Notes under the pieces: generated by a model | Told to the model about the DNA's origin: nothing | The model's database searches: none | The model's input: only the letters and a program-made list of their open reading frames with translations | DNA from: Rhodanobacteraceae bacterium | GTDB taxonomy: Bacteria > Pseudomonadota > Gammaproteobacteria > Xanthomonadales > SZUA-5 | DNA length: 5,349 nt | NCBI GenBank assembly: GCA_003233535.1 | Contig: QIMA01000018.1 | Coordinates: 1 to 5,349, forward strand | Direction of reading: 5' to 3' | Shown here: positions 1 through 5,349 of the stretch, in pieces | Layout of the letters: each line of letters starts with the position of its first letter | Position numbering within the stretch: the stretch's first letter is position 1 | Translations under genes and position numbers: made by a program

Positions 1-1
1 C

Positions 2-1150
2 CACACGCCGCATGAGCTCTCAGCCACCGATGCACTGGCCTGGCTGTGCAGCGAAGAGCTGGGGCTGGTGGTGCAGGTTGATGATGCCAAGCAGCAGGCC
101 TTCCTGGATTTGGTCGCCGACCATGGTCTGCGCGATTACGTGTCTGCGGTCGCCGCACCGCAGGCAGCTCCGCGCGTGTGCTTGGCCGGTTCTGATCTAC
201 GCCTGGATTACGCGTTGAGCGATTTGCTCGAGGTCTGGAGCGAAACCAGTTGGGCGATGCAGCGACTGCGTGATGATCCGGCCTGCGCCGATTCCGAACG
301 CCAGCACTTGCTTGACCCCGACGCCCCGGCGCTGCCCTGGCAGGTGCCGTTCGAGGCCGAGCCTAAGCGCCCGCCCGTCGTCGCTAAGCGACCGCGCGTC
401 GCAATTCTGCGCGAGCAGGGTGTGAACGGCCAGATCGAAATGGCCGCCGCCTTCACTCGTGCCGGATTCGACGCTGTCGACGTGCATATGAGCGATCTGC
501 TCGCTGGGCGCCGACACCTAAGCGATTTCGCCGGCCTCGCCGCTTGCGGCGGATTCTCCTACGGTGATGTGCTCGGTGCTGGCCAAGGCTGGGCCAAGTC
601 GATCCTGTTTCACCCGGAATTGGCCGCTCAGTTCGGTCAGTTCTTTGCCGATGAATCGCGCTTCGCCTTGGGCGTATGCAACGGCTGCCAGATGTTGTCG
701 ACGCTGACGCCATTGATTCCCGGAGCCGAGCATTGGCCCCGGTTTGTGCGCAACCGCAGCGAGCAATATGAGGCCCGCTTGGTTGGCGTCGAAATTCTGC
801 CTAGCGACTCCATTTTCTTTGCCGGAATGAGCGGCGCACAGATACCGGTTGTGGTTGCTCATGGCGAAGGTCAAGCGCAATTTGACGGCGATCCGGCCAC
901 GGCGGGCGAGCGCAGCGGCGCCTGTATGCGTTTTGTCGATGGCACGACGCGCTATCCTGTCAATCCCAACGGATCTATCGGCGGTTTGACCGGCTTTAGC
1001 GCAGCTCAAGGACGGATCAGCATCATGATGCCGCACCCGGAGAGGATTTTCTTGCGCCGGCAGATGTCTTGGTATGCATCCGACTGGGACGTAGATGCGT
1101 CCCCGTGGATGCGCCTGTTCCATAACGCTCATCAGTTCGCGACCCGATAA
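2..1150 (+). CDS. purL: Phosphoribosylformylglycinamidine synthase (FGAM synthase), C-terminal part, 5' truncated by window edge
   Basis: This is the last 382 residues of the large, single-chain PurL, which converts FGAR, glutamine and ATP to FGAM in cytosolic de novo purine synthesis. The reading frame is open from base 2, so the gene begins outside the window; family members are about 1300 residues long. Early residues contain WSETSW and QRLRDDPACAD, typical of the end of the synthetase half. The class I glutamine amidotransferase domain starts near window residue 130 (RPRVAILREQGVNGQIEMA). It carries GGFSYGDVLGAG, the nucleophile elbow GVCNGCQM (Cys at window residue 226, bases 677-679) and the His/Glu of MMPHPER (residues 345 and 347). 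The Cys-to-C-terminus distance of about 156 residues fits the E. coli-type enzyme as I remember it. The C-terminus (SPWMRLFHNAHQF) is also typical, and no frameshift is seen. The next gene starts 19 bases downstream, so co-transcription is possible. The identification is very secure. Confidence 0.97.
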   Translation, partial: HTPHELSATDALAWLCSEELGLVVQVDDAKQQAFLDLVADHGLRDYVSAVAAPQAAPRVCLAGSDLRLDYALSDLLEVWSETSWAMQRLRDDPACADSERQHLLDPDAPALPWQVPFEAEPKRPPVVAKRPRVAILREQGVNGQIEMAAAFTRAGFDAVDVHMSDLLAGRRHLSDFAGLAACGGFSYGDVLGAGQGWAKSILFHPELAAQFGQFFADESRFALGVCNGCQMLSTLTPLIPGAEHWPRFVRNRSEQYEARLVGVEILPSDSIFFAGMSGAQIPVVVAHGEGQAQFDGDPATAGERSGACMRFVDGTTRYPVNPNGSIGGLTGFSAAQGRISIMMPHPERIFLRRQMSWYASDWDVDASPWMRLFHNAHQFATR

Positions 1151-1169
1151 CAATGACCCGAAAACGACT

Positions 1170-1850
1170 ATGTTTCTAGGACCGCTACGCACTCTGCTCT
1201 TCGGCGCCACACTTTGGTTACCGCTGGCATTCTTCATTTGGTTTTACCTTTCCGCGCTGCTTGTTGCGCCGGTGCGGTGGATGGCCGAGAACGTGTTGGT
1301 GCGCTGGATGCCGGAGGTGTTCAGCGGCAGTGAGCAGGCCAACTACGTGATTAATTTTATCACCCGCCTGCCCGTGGATCCGGCGCTGCTGCCGCCCGGA
1401 TTTGACCTTAGTCAGGGCACGCCTGCGGTGGCGATCGACGTCAATCCGATGATTTACGGCTACTGCTTCCCGGTGCTGATCGGTCTGGTAATGGCCACGC
1501 CACTGTCGTTCCGACAGCGCGCAATGCAGTTTTGCATCTCGCTCGCGGTGCTTTGGCCGGTGCAGGCCTTTGGGGTCGTTTTCGACACGCTGAAGTCGCT
1601 GCGATTTGAAGCCGGCCCGGCAGGTGTGGCGGCGGTAGAGGCGGCTGGCCTGTCGGCCAATTTGATCGCCTTCTGCTATCAGCTGGGCTATTTGATTTTG
1701 CCCGCAGTGCTCCCCGTTATTTTGTGGGTGGGGATGAATCGCAGTTTCATCGAGCGTTTGGTGACCGTAGACGACGATCGCTTAGCGGACGTCATCACCG
1801 GTGAGGATGTTGCGTCCGAAGCGAAGCAATCGAAGGAGAAATCAGCTTGA
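1170..1850 (+). CDS. Multi-pass inner-membrane protein resembling exosortase H-associated membrane protein
   Basis: This 226-residue protein has about four hydrophobic segments: residues 8-34 (rich in Trp and Phe), 95-111, 117-139 and 164-188. A polar loop lies at 35-90, and the tail from about 200 is charged and probably cytoplasmic. Motifs are VNPMIYGY (91-98), PVQAFGVVFD (130-139), YQLGYLILPAVLPVILW (170-186) and NRSFIERL (190-197). From memory, these match the family annotated as exosortase H-associated membrane proteins, found next to the sortase-like enzyme that processes IPTL-CTERM proteins. I could not run a search, so the family call is tentative, and no exosortase is visible here. 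I chose ATG 1170 because it opens directly into the first membrane segment. An in-frame ATG at 1095 would overlap purL and add a non-hydrophobic leader. No clear Shine-Dalgarno precedes 1170. The stop overlaps the gspE start, so the two are probably translationally coupled. Confidence 0.75.
   Translation: MFLGPLRTLLFGATLWLPLAFFIWFYLSALLVAPVRWMAENVLVRWMPEVFSGSEQANYVINFITRLPVDPALLPPGFDLSQGTPAVAIDVNPMIYGYCFPVLIGLVMATPLSFRQRAMQFCISLAVLWPVQAFGVVFDTLKSLRFEAGPAGVAAVEAAGLSANLIAFCYQLGYLILPAVLPVILWVGMNRSFIERLVTVDDDRLADVITGEDVASEAKQSKEKSA
1833..1838 (+). promoter_or_regulatory. Shine-Dalgarno deciding the gspE start
   Basis: AAGGAG lies 8 bases before TTG 1847 and 14 bases before the in-frame GTG at 1853. 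The spacing favours the TTG, which overlaps the upstream stop codon (TTGA). The GTG remains possible and would shorten the protein by two residues. Confidence 0.7.
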
Positions 1851-3577
1851 GCGTGACTGCCAATAAGCCTGCCAGCAAGGTTCGTCCGGCCACTGTCGAC
1901 GAGACGCGGGTAGTTGCGGTACTGATTGATCGCGGTCGGCTAAAAGATGCCGATTTGGTCCGCGCCCGGCGAGTGCATGAAGAGAATCCGGACGATTCGC
2001 TGCTTTCTTTGCTTACCCGTTTGGGATTGGCGAGTGAGCGCGACGTCGCCGAGGCCAGCGCCGGGGTTCTGGAGTTGCCGCTATTGTCGGCCAAAGATTG
2101 CCCAGAGACGCCGCCTGCCGGAGTCCACCTCAGCCTGCGTTTTCTCAAGCACTTTCACGTGGTGCCAGTAGGCGAAGATGATGACCATGTCGACATGCTG
2201 GTCGCCGATCCGAATGACGTGTATCCAGTGCACGCCGTGCACATGGCGACCGAAAAAGCGGTGCGCGTGCATATTGGCGTGCGCAGCGAGATCGATGATT
2301 TGATCGAGCGCTATTACGGTCAGGGACGCTCGGCAATGGGCACTATCGTCGAGAACCTGAGTGAGGACGGCAGCGGCGAAGACGATGTCGAGCACTTGCG
2401 CGATCTGGCCTCTGAAGCGCCCGTTATCCGTCTGGTCAACCTGTTGATGCAGCGCGCGGTTGAAGCGCGCGCCTCCGATATTCACATTGAGCCTTTCGAA
2501 AACCGGCTCAAGGTTCGCTACCGGATCGATGGTGTGCTGCAGGAGGTGGAATCACCGCCTTCGAGTTCAGCGGCGGCGGTAATTTCGCGGGTCAAGATCA
2601 TGTCCAAGCTGAATATTGCCGAGCGTCGCTTGCCTCAGGACGGACGTATCTTGTTGCGGGTGCAGGGCAAAGAGCTGGATCTGCGCGTCTCCACCGTGCC
2701 CACCGCCTACGGCGAGAGCGTGGTGATGCGTATTCTCGACCGCGAGAACGTGTCGCTGGACTTCCATGCATTGGGGTTTACCGACGCCTTCCTGCCGCGC
2801 TTCATTAAGGTCCTTTCGCAGCCCCATGGAATCTTGCTGGTTACGGGTCCGACCGGCTCGGGTAAGACCACCACGCTGTACACGGCGCTGGAGAAACTCA
2901 ACACCCCGGCGGTGAAGATCATCACTGTCGAAGACCCGGTCGAATACCAGATCGAAGGCGTCAATCAGATTCAGGTCAAGTCACAGATTGGGTTGGATTT
3001 CGCCGGTGCTCTGCGCTCAATCGTGCGTCAGGATCCGGACGTGATCATGATCGGAGAAATGCGTGACTTAGAGACCGCGAAAATCGCGATCCAGTCGGCG
3101 CTGACCGGTCACTTGGTGCTCTCCACCCTACATACCAACAACGCCGCTGGCGCGATTACCCGGATGTTGGACATGGGCGTTGACGACTACCTGCTGTGTT
3201 CGACCATCAACGGGGTGCTGGCGCAACGCTTGGTGCGTCGTCTGGATCCAGAGGTCAACGAGAAATACATCGCCCTGCCGGAACTGGTGAAAGAGCACCA
3301 TCTGGAAAAATTCACCGACAAGCGACCGGTCGAGCTGTACCGACCCAAACCCTCAGAGCGAACTTTGACCGGCTACATGGGTCGATCCACCATCATGGAA
3401 TTCCTGGTCACCTCCGAACCCATCCGCCGCCTAGTCATGCAGCACGCCGACACCAGCATGATCGAGAATCTGGCAAAAGAGGAGGGCATGCGCACGATGT
3501 ATGAGGATGGCTTAGTGAAGTCGCTGCAGGGGTTCACGACCATTGAGGAAGTGCTGCGGGTGACGCAGGAAACGTGA
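1847..3577 (+). CDS. gspE: Type II secretion system ATPase GspE, lacking the zinc-binding tetracysteine motif
   Basis: GspE is the cytoplasmic hexameric ATPase that powers pseudopilus assembly in type II secretion and docks on GspL and GspF at the inner membrane. The 576-residue protein has an N-terminal GspE/MshE-type domain (about 20-160) and then the secretion ATPase core. Visible motifs are the Asp box SDIHIEP (210-216) with RYRIDGVL (224-231), Walker A GPTGSGKT (334-341, Lys340), Walker B DVIMIGEMRD (398-407, catalytic Glu404; the family usually has GEIRD) and the His box GHLVLSTLH (421-429). The C-terminal domain retains TGYMGR (508-513). However, where most relatives have CxxC pairs this one reads DPEV (467-470) and RPKPSER (499-505), and there is no cysteine anywhere in that region. 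The start is TTG 1847, chosen from the Shine-Dalgarno spacing. The closest alternative family is the type IV pilus ATPase PilB; the pairing with gspF and the N-terminal domain favour GspE, although PilB-like ancestry cannot be excluded without a tree. Confidence 0.93.
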   Translation: MSVTANKPASKVRPATVDETRVVAVLIDRGRLKDADLVRARRVHEENPDDSLLSLLTRLGLASERDVAEASAGVLELPLLSAKDCPETPPAGVHLSLRFLKHFHVVPVGEDDDHVDMLVADPNDVYPVHAVHMATEKAVRVHIGVRSEIDDLIERYYGQGRSAMGTIVENLSEDGSGEDDVEHLRDLASEAPVIRLVNLLMQRAVEARASDIHIEPFENRLKVRYRIDGVLQEVESPPSSSAAAVISRVKIMSKLNIAERRLPQDGRILLRVQGKELDLRVSTVPTAYGESVVMRILDRENVSLDFHALGFTDAFLPRFIKVLSQPHGILLVTGPTGSGKTTTLYTALEKLNTPAVKIITVEDPVEYQIEGVNQIQVKSQIGLDFAGALRSIVRQDPDVIMIGEMRDLETAKIAIQSALTGHLVLSTLHTNNAAGAITRMLDMGVDDYLLCSTINGVLAQRLVRRLDPEVNEKYIALPELVKEHHLEKFTDKRPVELYRPKPSERTLTGYMGRSTIMEFLVTSEPIRRLVMQHADTSMIENLAKEEGMRTMYEDGLVKSLQGFTTIEEVLRVTQET

Positions 3578-3580
3578 TTT

Positions 3581-3610
3581 AGGGCTGAGGGCTGAGGGTT
3601 GAGGGCTGAG
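3581..3610 (+). repeat. Left arm of inverted heptamer repeat (AGGGCTG units)
   Basis: Four tandem heptamers, AGGGCTG, AGGGCTG, AGGGTTG and AGGGCTG, plus a partial AG, begin three bases after the gspE stop codon. Bases 3586-3610 are the exact reverse complement of 3756-3780. In a transcript this arm could pair with the right arm to form a 25-bp stem. Confidence 0.95.
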
Positions 3611-3755
3611 TGATGCCTCGATTCCCTAGGTTTCTCGCATTTTTTCGACAATCCGGTGCGCCACGGCCTGATTTGGAGAAGCTTAATACGATGATTTTCG
3701 ATTCCCGATACCGGCTCGACACAACGCAGATGCTGTGTTCTTGCGGGCCTCAGCC
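3611..3755. other. Spacer between the inverted 25-base arms, with no transposase
   Basis: These 145 bases separate the perfectly complementary segments; the last seven (3749-3755) are the first heptamer of the right arm. The spacer is too short for a transposase. It carries CGATTCCC twice, 80 bases apart (3619-3626 and 3699-3706), a T-run near 3638, and a ribosome-binding-site-like GGAGAA followed by ATG 3691. It may be the body of a small non-autonomous repeat element or the loop of an mRNA structure. Confidence 0.5.
3675..3680 (+). promoter_or_regulatory. Candidate ribosome binding site for the leader ORF upstream of gspF
   Basis: GGAGAA is the only good Shine-Dalgarno-like stretch between gspE and gspF. 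It lies 10-12 bases before ATG 3691 and more than 100 bases before the gspF ATG, so it cannot serve gspF directly. Confidence 0.45.
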
Positions 3756-3786
3756 CTCAGCCCTCAACCCTCAGCCCTCAAAATAA
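3691..3786 (+). CDS. Possible 31-residue leader peptide ending in TAATG overlap with gspF
   Basis: ATG 3691 opens a 31-codon frame whose last part translates the right repeat arm (GPQPSALNPQPSK). It ends at TAA 3784-3786, and the final A is also the first base of the gspF ATG. A GGAGAA ribosome-binding-like site precedes it, whereas gspF itself has only CT-rich repeat sequence upstream and no Shine-Dalgarno. This arrangement would allow a terminating ribosome to restart on gspF. The peptide resembles no family I know and probably matters, if at all, through its translation rather than its product. It may also be chance; conservation is unknown. Confidence 0.35.
   Translation: MIFDSRYRLDTTQMLCSCGPQPSALNPQPSK
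3749..3780 (+). repeat. Right arm of inverted heptamer repeat (CTCAGCC units)
   Basis: The units are CTCAGCC, CTCAGCC, CTCAACC and CTCAGCC followed by CTCA, ending five bases before the gspF ATG. Bases 3756-3780 match the reverse complement of 3586-3610 without mismatch. The variant ACC unit sits third here but second in the reverse complement of the left arm, so the best pairing is shifted by one unit. Confidence 0.95.
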
Positions 3787-4997
3787 TGCCTTCCTTCCGC
3801 TACAAAGCCGTCGCGCCCTCTGGAGAGGTGCTGCAGGGTCAAATGGATGCCGAGAGCATGGAGGACGTGATCGCGCGCCTTCAGGATCAGGGCAATTTGC
3901 CGCTGGAGGCCGAGTCGGCCGAGGGCGGCGCGGGCGTTGGTTTGAGTGCCATGTTTCGGCCCAGCGGCGTCTCGCAGACCGAAGTCGGCCAATTCACCGA
4001 ACAGCTGGCGACGCTGCTGGGCGCCGGCTTGCCGCTCGATCGGGCGCTGCAGGTGCAGGTCGAGTTGGGCGAGAAAGAGCGTTTCCGCCGACTGGTAGGC
4101 CGTATTCGCGACGATGTGCGCGGCGGCACCGCGCTGTCTGAAGCGCTCGACCGCCAGCACGGCGTGTTTTCACGGCTGTACATCAATATGGTGCGCGCCG
4201 GTGAAATGGGCGGCACGCTGGACCAAACTTTGGCTCGGTTGGCCGAGTACATGGAGCGCTCTAAGGAGCTTAAATCCTCCATCGTGTCGGCGATGATTTA
4301 CCCCTGCATTCTGCTGGTGCTGGCCGGTTTTGCGCTGATTTTTTTACTGCTCTTCGTCATTCCGCGCTTCACCCCCATCTTCGAGGAGTTGGGTGGCGAA
4401 CTGCCGATGTTGACGCAGATCGTGCTGGCGTTAGCCAGTTCGCTGCGCTACGGCTGGTGGGCGATGGTGCTGGGCGCGATTGGGGTGGTGTATTACTTCC
4501 GCACCCAGTTCAGCAATCCCAATACGCGATTGAAATGGGACGCACGGCTGCTCAAGGTCAAGGGCCTGGGCGATTTACTAGCAAAGATCGACACCGCGCG
4601 GCTGTCTAGAGCCACCGGCACGCTGCTCGAAAACGGCGTGCCGCTGCTGGGTAGTCTGTCGATTGCGCGCAACGTCATGACCAACACGGTGTTGTCCAGC
4701 GGTGTTGAAGAGGCCAGCAAGCAGGTCAAAACCGGCGGCAGCCTGGCGCACGCGCTGGCCGAAGATAAGCAGTTCCCGCGGCTGGCTCTGCAGATGATCA
4801 GCGTCGGCGAAGAAACCGGTCAGCTAGACGGTATGCTGCTCAAAGTGGCTAACACCTACGATAAAGAAGTGCGCATTGCCATCGATCGGTTGATGGCTGC
4901 CTTCGTGCCGATAGTGACCATTTTGATCGCCGGGTTCATCTCGATGATCGTGCTGTCTATGGTTATGGCGATCATGTCGATGAACGAGTTGTTCTAA
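3786..4997 (+). CDS. gspF: Type II secretion system inner-membrane platform protein GspF
   Basis: GspF is the polytopic inner-membrane core of the secretion platform. It is thought to couple GspE ATP hydrolysis to pseudopilin addition. The 403-residue length is normal for GspF/PilC. The N-terminus (PSFRYKAVAPSGEVLQG) is typical. Two homologous cytoplasmic T2SF domains follow, at about 66-190 and 268-395. Each has the repeated GE-G-L pattern: MVRAGEMGGTLDQTLARL at 135-152 and MISVGEETGQLDGMLLKV at 337-354. Membrane segments lie at about 172-192, 223-238 and 373-397. I chose ATG 3786 because the longer frame from GTG 3735 would only translate the heptamer repeat (SALSPQPSAL). No Shine-Dalgarno precedes ATG 3786, so coupling from the leader ORF or weak initiation is likely. 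PilC of type IV pili is the alternative; the neighbouring gspE favours GspF. Confidence 0.93.
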   Translation: MPSFRYKAVAPSGEVLQGQMDAESMEDVIARLQDQGNLPLEAESAEGGAGVGLSAMFRPSGVSQTEVGQFTEQLATLLGAGLPLDRALQVQVELGEKERFRRLVGRIRDDVRGGTALSEALDRQHGVFSRLYINMVRAGEMGGTLDQTLARLAEYMERSKELKSSIVSAMIYPCILLVLAGFALIFLLLFVIPRFTPIFEELGGELPMLTQIVLALASSLRYGWWAMVLGAIGVVYYFRTQFSNPNTRLKWDARLLKVKGLGDLLAKIDTARLSRATGTLLENGVPLLGSLSIARNVMTNTVLSSGVEEASKQVKTGGSLAHALAEDKQFPRLALQMISVGEETGQLDGMLLKVANTYDKEVRIAIDRLMAAFVPIVTILIAGFISMIVLSMVMAIMSMNELF

Positions 4998-5000
4998 CCC

Positions 5001-5017
5001 GGAGTTTCATAAACTTC
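5001..5017 (+). repeat. Small hairpin immediately after gspF
   Basis: AGTTT-CAT-AAACT (5003-5015) is a perfect 5-bp dyad, extendable by a G-T and a G-C pair to 5001-5017. It starts three bases after the gspF stop. There is no T-run, so terminator function is doubtful. Confidence 0.5.
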
Positions 5018-5064
5018 ACGCGCCCTCGCTAGGCCCTTGAGCGCCCAGCGACAATTCTCAGTCG

Positions 5065-5084
5065 GGTGTATGAACCACTACACC
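5065..5084 (+). repeat. Inverted repeat GGTGTA-N8-TACACC
   Basis: A perfect 6-bp stem with an 8-base loop. It could be an RNA hairpin or a protein-binding dyad; nothing identifies the partner. Confidence 0.5.
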
Positions 5085-5116
5085 GCTCCCTTTCTTGAAA
5101 AAACACTGTGAAAAAC

Positions 5117-5132
5117 CATTGGCCTACCAATG
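5117..5132 (+). repeat. Inverted repeat CATTGG-N4-CCAATG
   Basis: A perfect 6-bp stem with a 4-base loop (CCTA), preceded by an A-rich run (5111-5115). On the opposite strand that run would be a T-tract following the hairpin, so a weak minus-strand terminator is possible, although the stem is short and not GC-rich. Confidence 0.5.
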
Positions 5133-5136
5133 TCCT

Positions 5137-5151
5137 GCGCGATCATCGCGC
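5137..5151 (+). repeat. Near-palindrome GCGCGAT-C-ATCGCGC
   Basis: Perfect 7-base arms around a single central C, four bases after the preceding dyad. As DNA it would suit a dimeric regulator; as RNA it would form a GC-rich hairpin with a very tight loop. Confidence 0.55.
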
Positions 5152-5176
5152 GAGTTCATGAAACTTCGGGCTAGTT

Positions 5177-5192
5177 CGGGACGAGCCTCCCG
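5177..5192 (+). repeat. Short inverted repeat CGGGA-N6-TCCCG
   Basis: A 5-bp GC-rich stem with a 6-base loop, followed by GCC then TTT. It is too weak to call a terminator. Confidence 0.35.
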
Positions 5193-5349
5193 CCTTTCAT
5201 CACAACGGGGGCCGCCAGCTGCGTCAGACCGCGTATGCGCATCCGTGATTGACGTAGAAACGCGATCTTGAGTCTGTGTGAGCACTTTCGCGGAACCTGT
5301 TGCCAAGTAGCCTGTCAGACCTTGCAACGACCACGTAGTGACGCGCGCA

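Larger units (their letters stand above)
4998..5349. other. Region without a convincing gene, rich in short dyad symmetries
   Basis: In many type II secretion clusters gspG follows gspF almost at once. Here 352 bases to the window end contain no open frame with a plausible start, ribosome binding site and codon pattern; the longest frame on the - strand (5124-5327) looks accidental. Instead there are at least five small inverted repeats, listed separately. None is followed by a good T-run, so a classical intrinsic terminator is not evident. It could be an untranslated regulatory region, an uncharacterised RNA or a degraded repeat. Confidence 0.6.

Noticed and set aside
1095..1169. Upstream ATG 1095 as the start of the membrane protein
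   Set aside because: It would overlap the conserved C-terminus of purL by 56 bases and give a polar, Cys/Arg/Asp-rich leader unlike an inner-membrane protein start. ATG 1170 is more natural.
518..1237. Long open frame on the - strand (239 codons)
   Set aside because: It lies antisense to purL, whose active-site motifs are intact, and its translation shows no recognisable domain. GC-rich coding DNA commonly gives such mirror frames.
3640..3690. Possible internal promoter for gspF in the spacer (TTCGACA and TAATAC-like boxes)
   Set aside because: The boxes are not at suitable spacing. The evidence does not exceed chance.
3581..3780. CRISPR array
   Set aside because: The repeats are 7-base tandem units without spacers, arranged as two inverted arms. 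This is not a repeat-spacer array.
3735..3785. Longer GspF start at GTG 3735
   Set aside because: It would add 17 residues made mostly of translated heptamer repeat, with no Shine-Dalgarno. ATG 3786 matches the usual GspF N-terminus.
5249..5277. Possible sigma70 promoter with TTGACG at 5249-5254
   Set aside because: At 16-18 bases downstream there is no acceptable -10 hexamer (the region reads GTCTGT).
5124..5327. Open frame on the - strand (67 codons) in the non-coding tail
   Set aside because: No ribosome binding site or recognisable protein pattern was seen, and it runs across several inverted repeats. Chance is the simplest explanation.

Overview
The window looks like chromosomal DNA from a GC-rich gammaproteobacterium, probably of the Xanthomonadales/Lysobacterales type. 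Three things suggest this: a long, single-chain PurL with a C-terminal glutaminase domain; type II secretion genes gspE and gspF in tandem; and intergenic GGGCTGA-type heptamer repeats, whose accidental translation (SALSPQPSAL-like) I associate with that order. The taxonomic placement is an inference from memory. Everything recognisable is on the + strand.

Layout. Positions 2-1150 hold the 3' part of purL, cut by the left edge of the window. Nineteen bases later (1170-1850) comes a 226-residue multi-pass membrane protein that resembles the family annotated as exosortase H-associated membrane proteins. Its stop overlaps the TTG start of gspE (1847-3577), the ATPase of the type II secretion system. 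The 208-base gap between gspE and gspF is filled almost exactly by a structure with two heptamer-repeat arms in inverted orientation. The arms share a perfect 25-base complement and are separated by 145 bases. A possible 31-codon leader ORF with its own ribosome binding site runs through the right arm and ends in TAATG, so its stop overlaps the gspF start. gspF (3786-4997) is complete and encodes the inner-membrane platform protein. The last 352 bases hold no convincing gene, but are unusually dense in short dyad symmetries.

How the genes fit together. GspE and GspF form the cytoplasmic motor and inner-membrane platform that drive pseudopilus assembly for secretion of folded proteins. The small membrane protein is translationally coupled to gspE, so it may act with the same system or with envelope protein sorting. 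purL is housekeeping (purine synthesis) and may simply be the transcriptional neighbour. The points most worth a second look are the repeat element with its coupled leader ORF, the GspE C-terminal domain that lacks the usual four zinc-binding cysteines, and the exosortase-associated-like gene embedded in a secretion operon.
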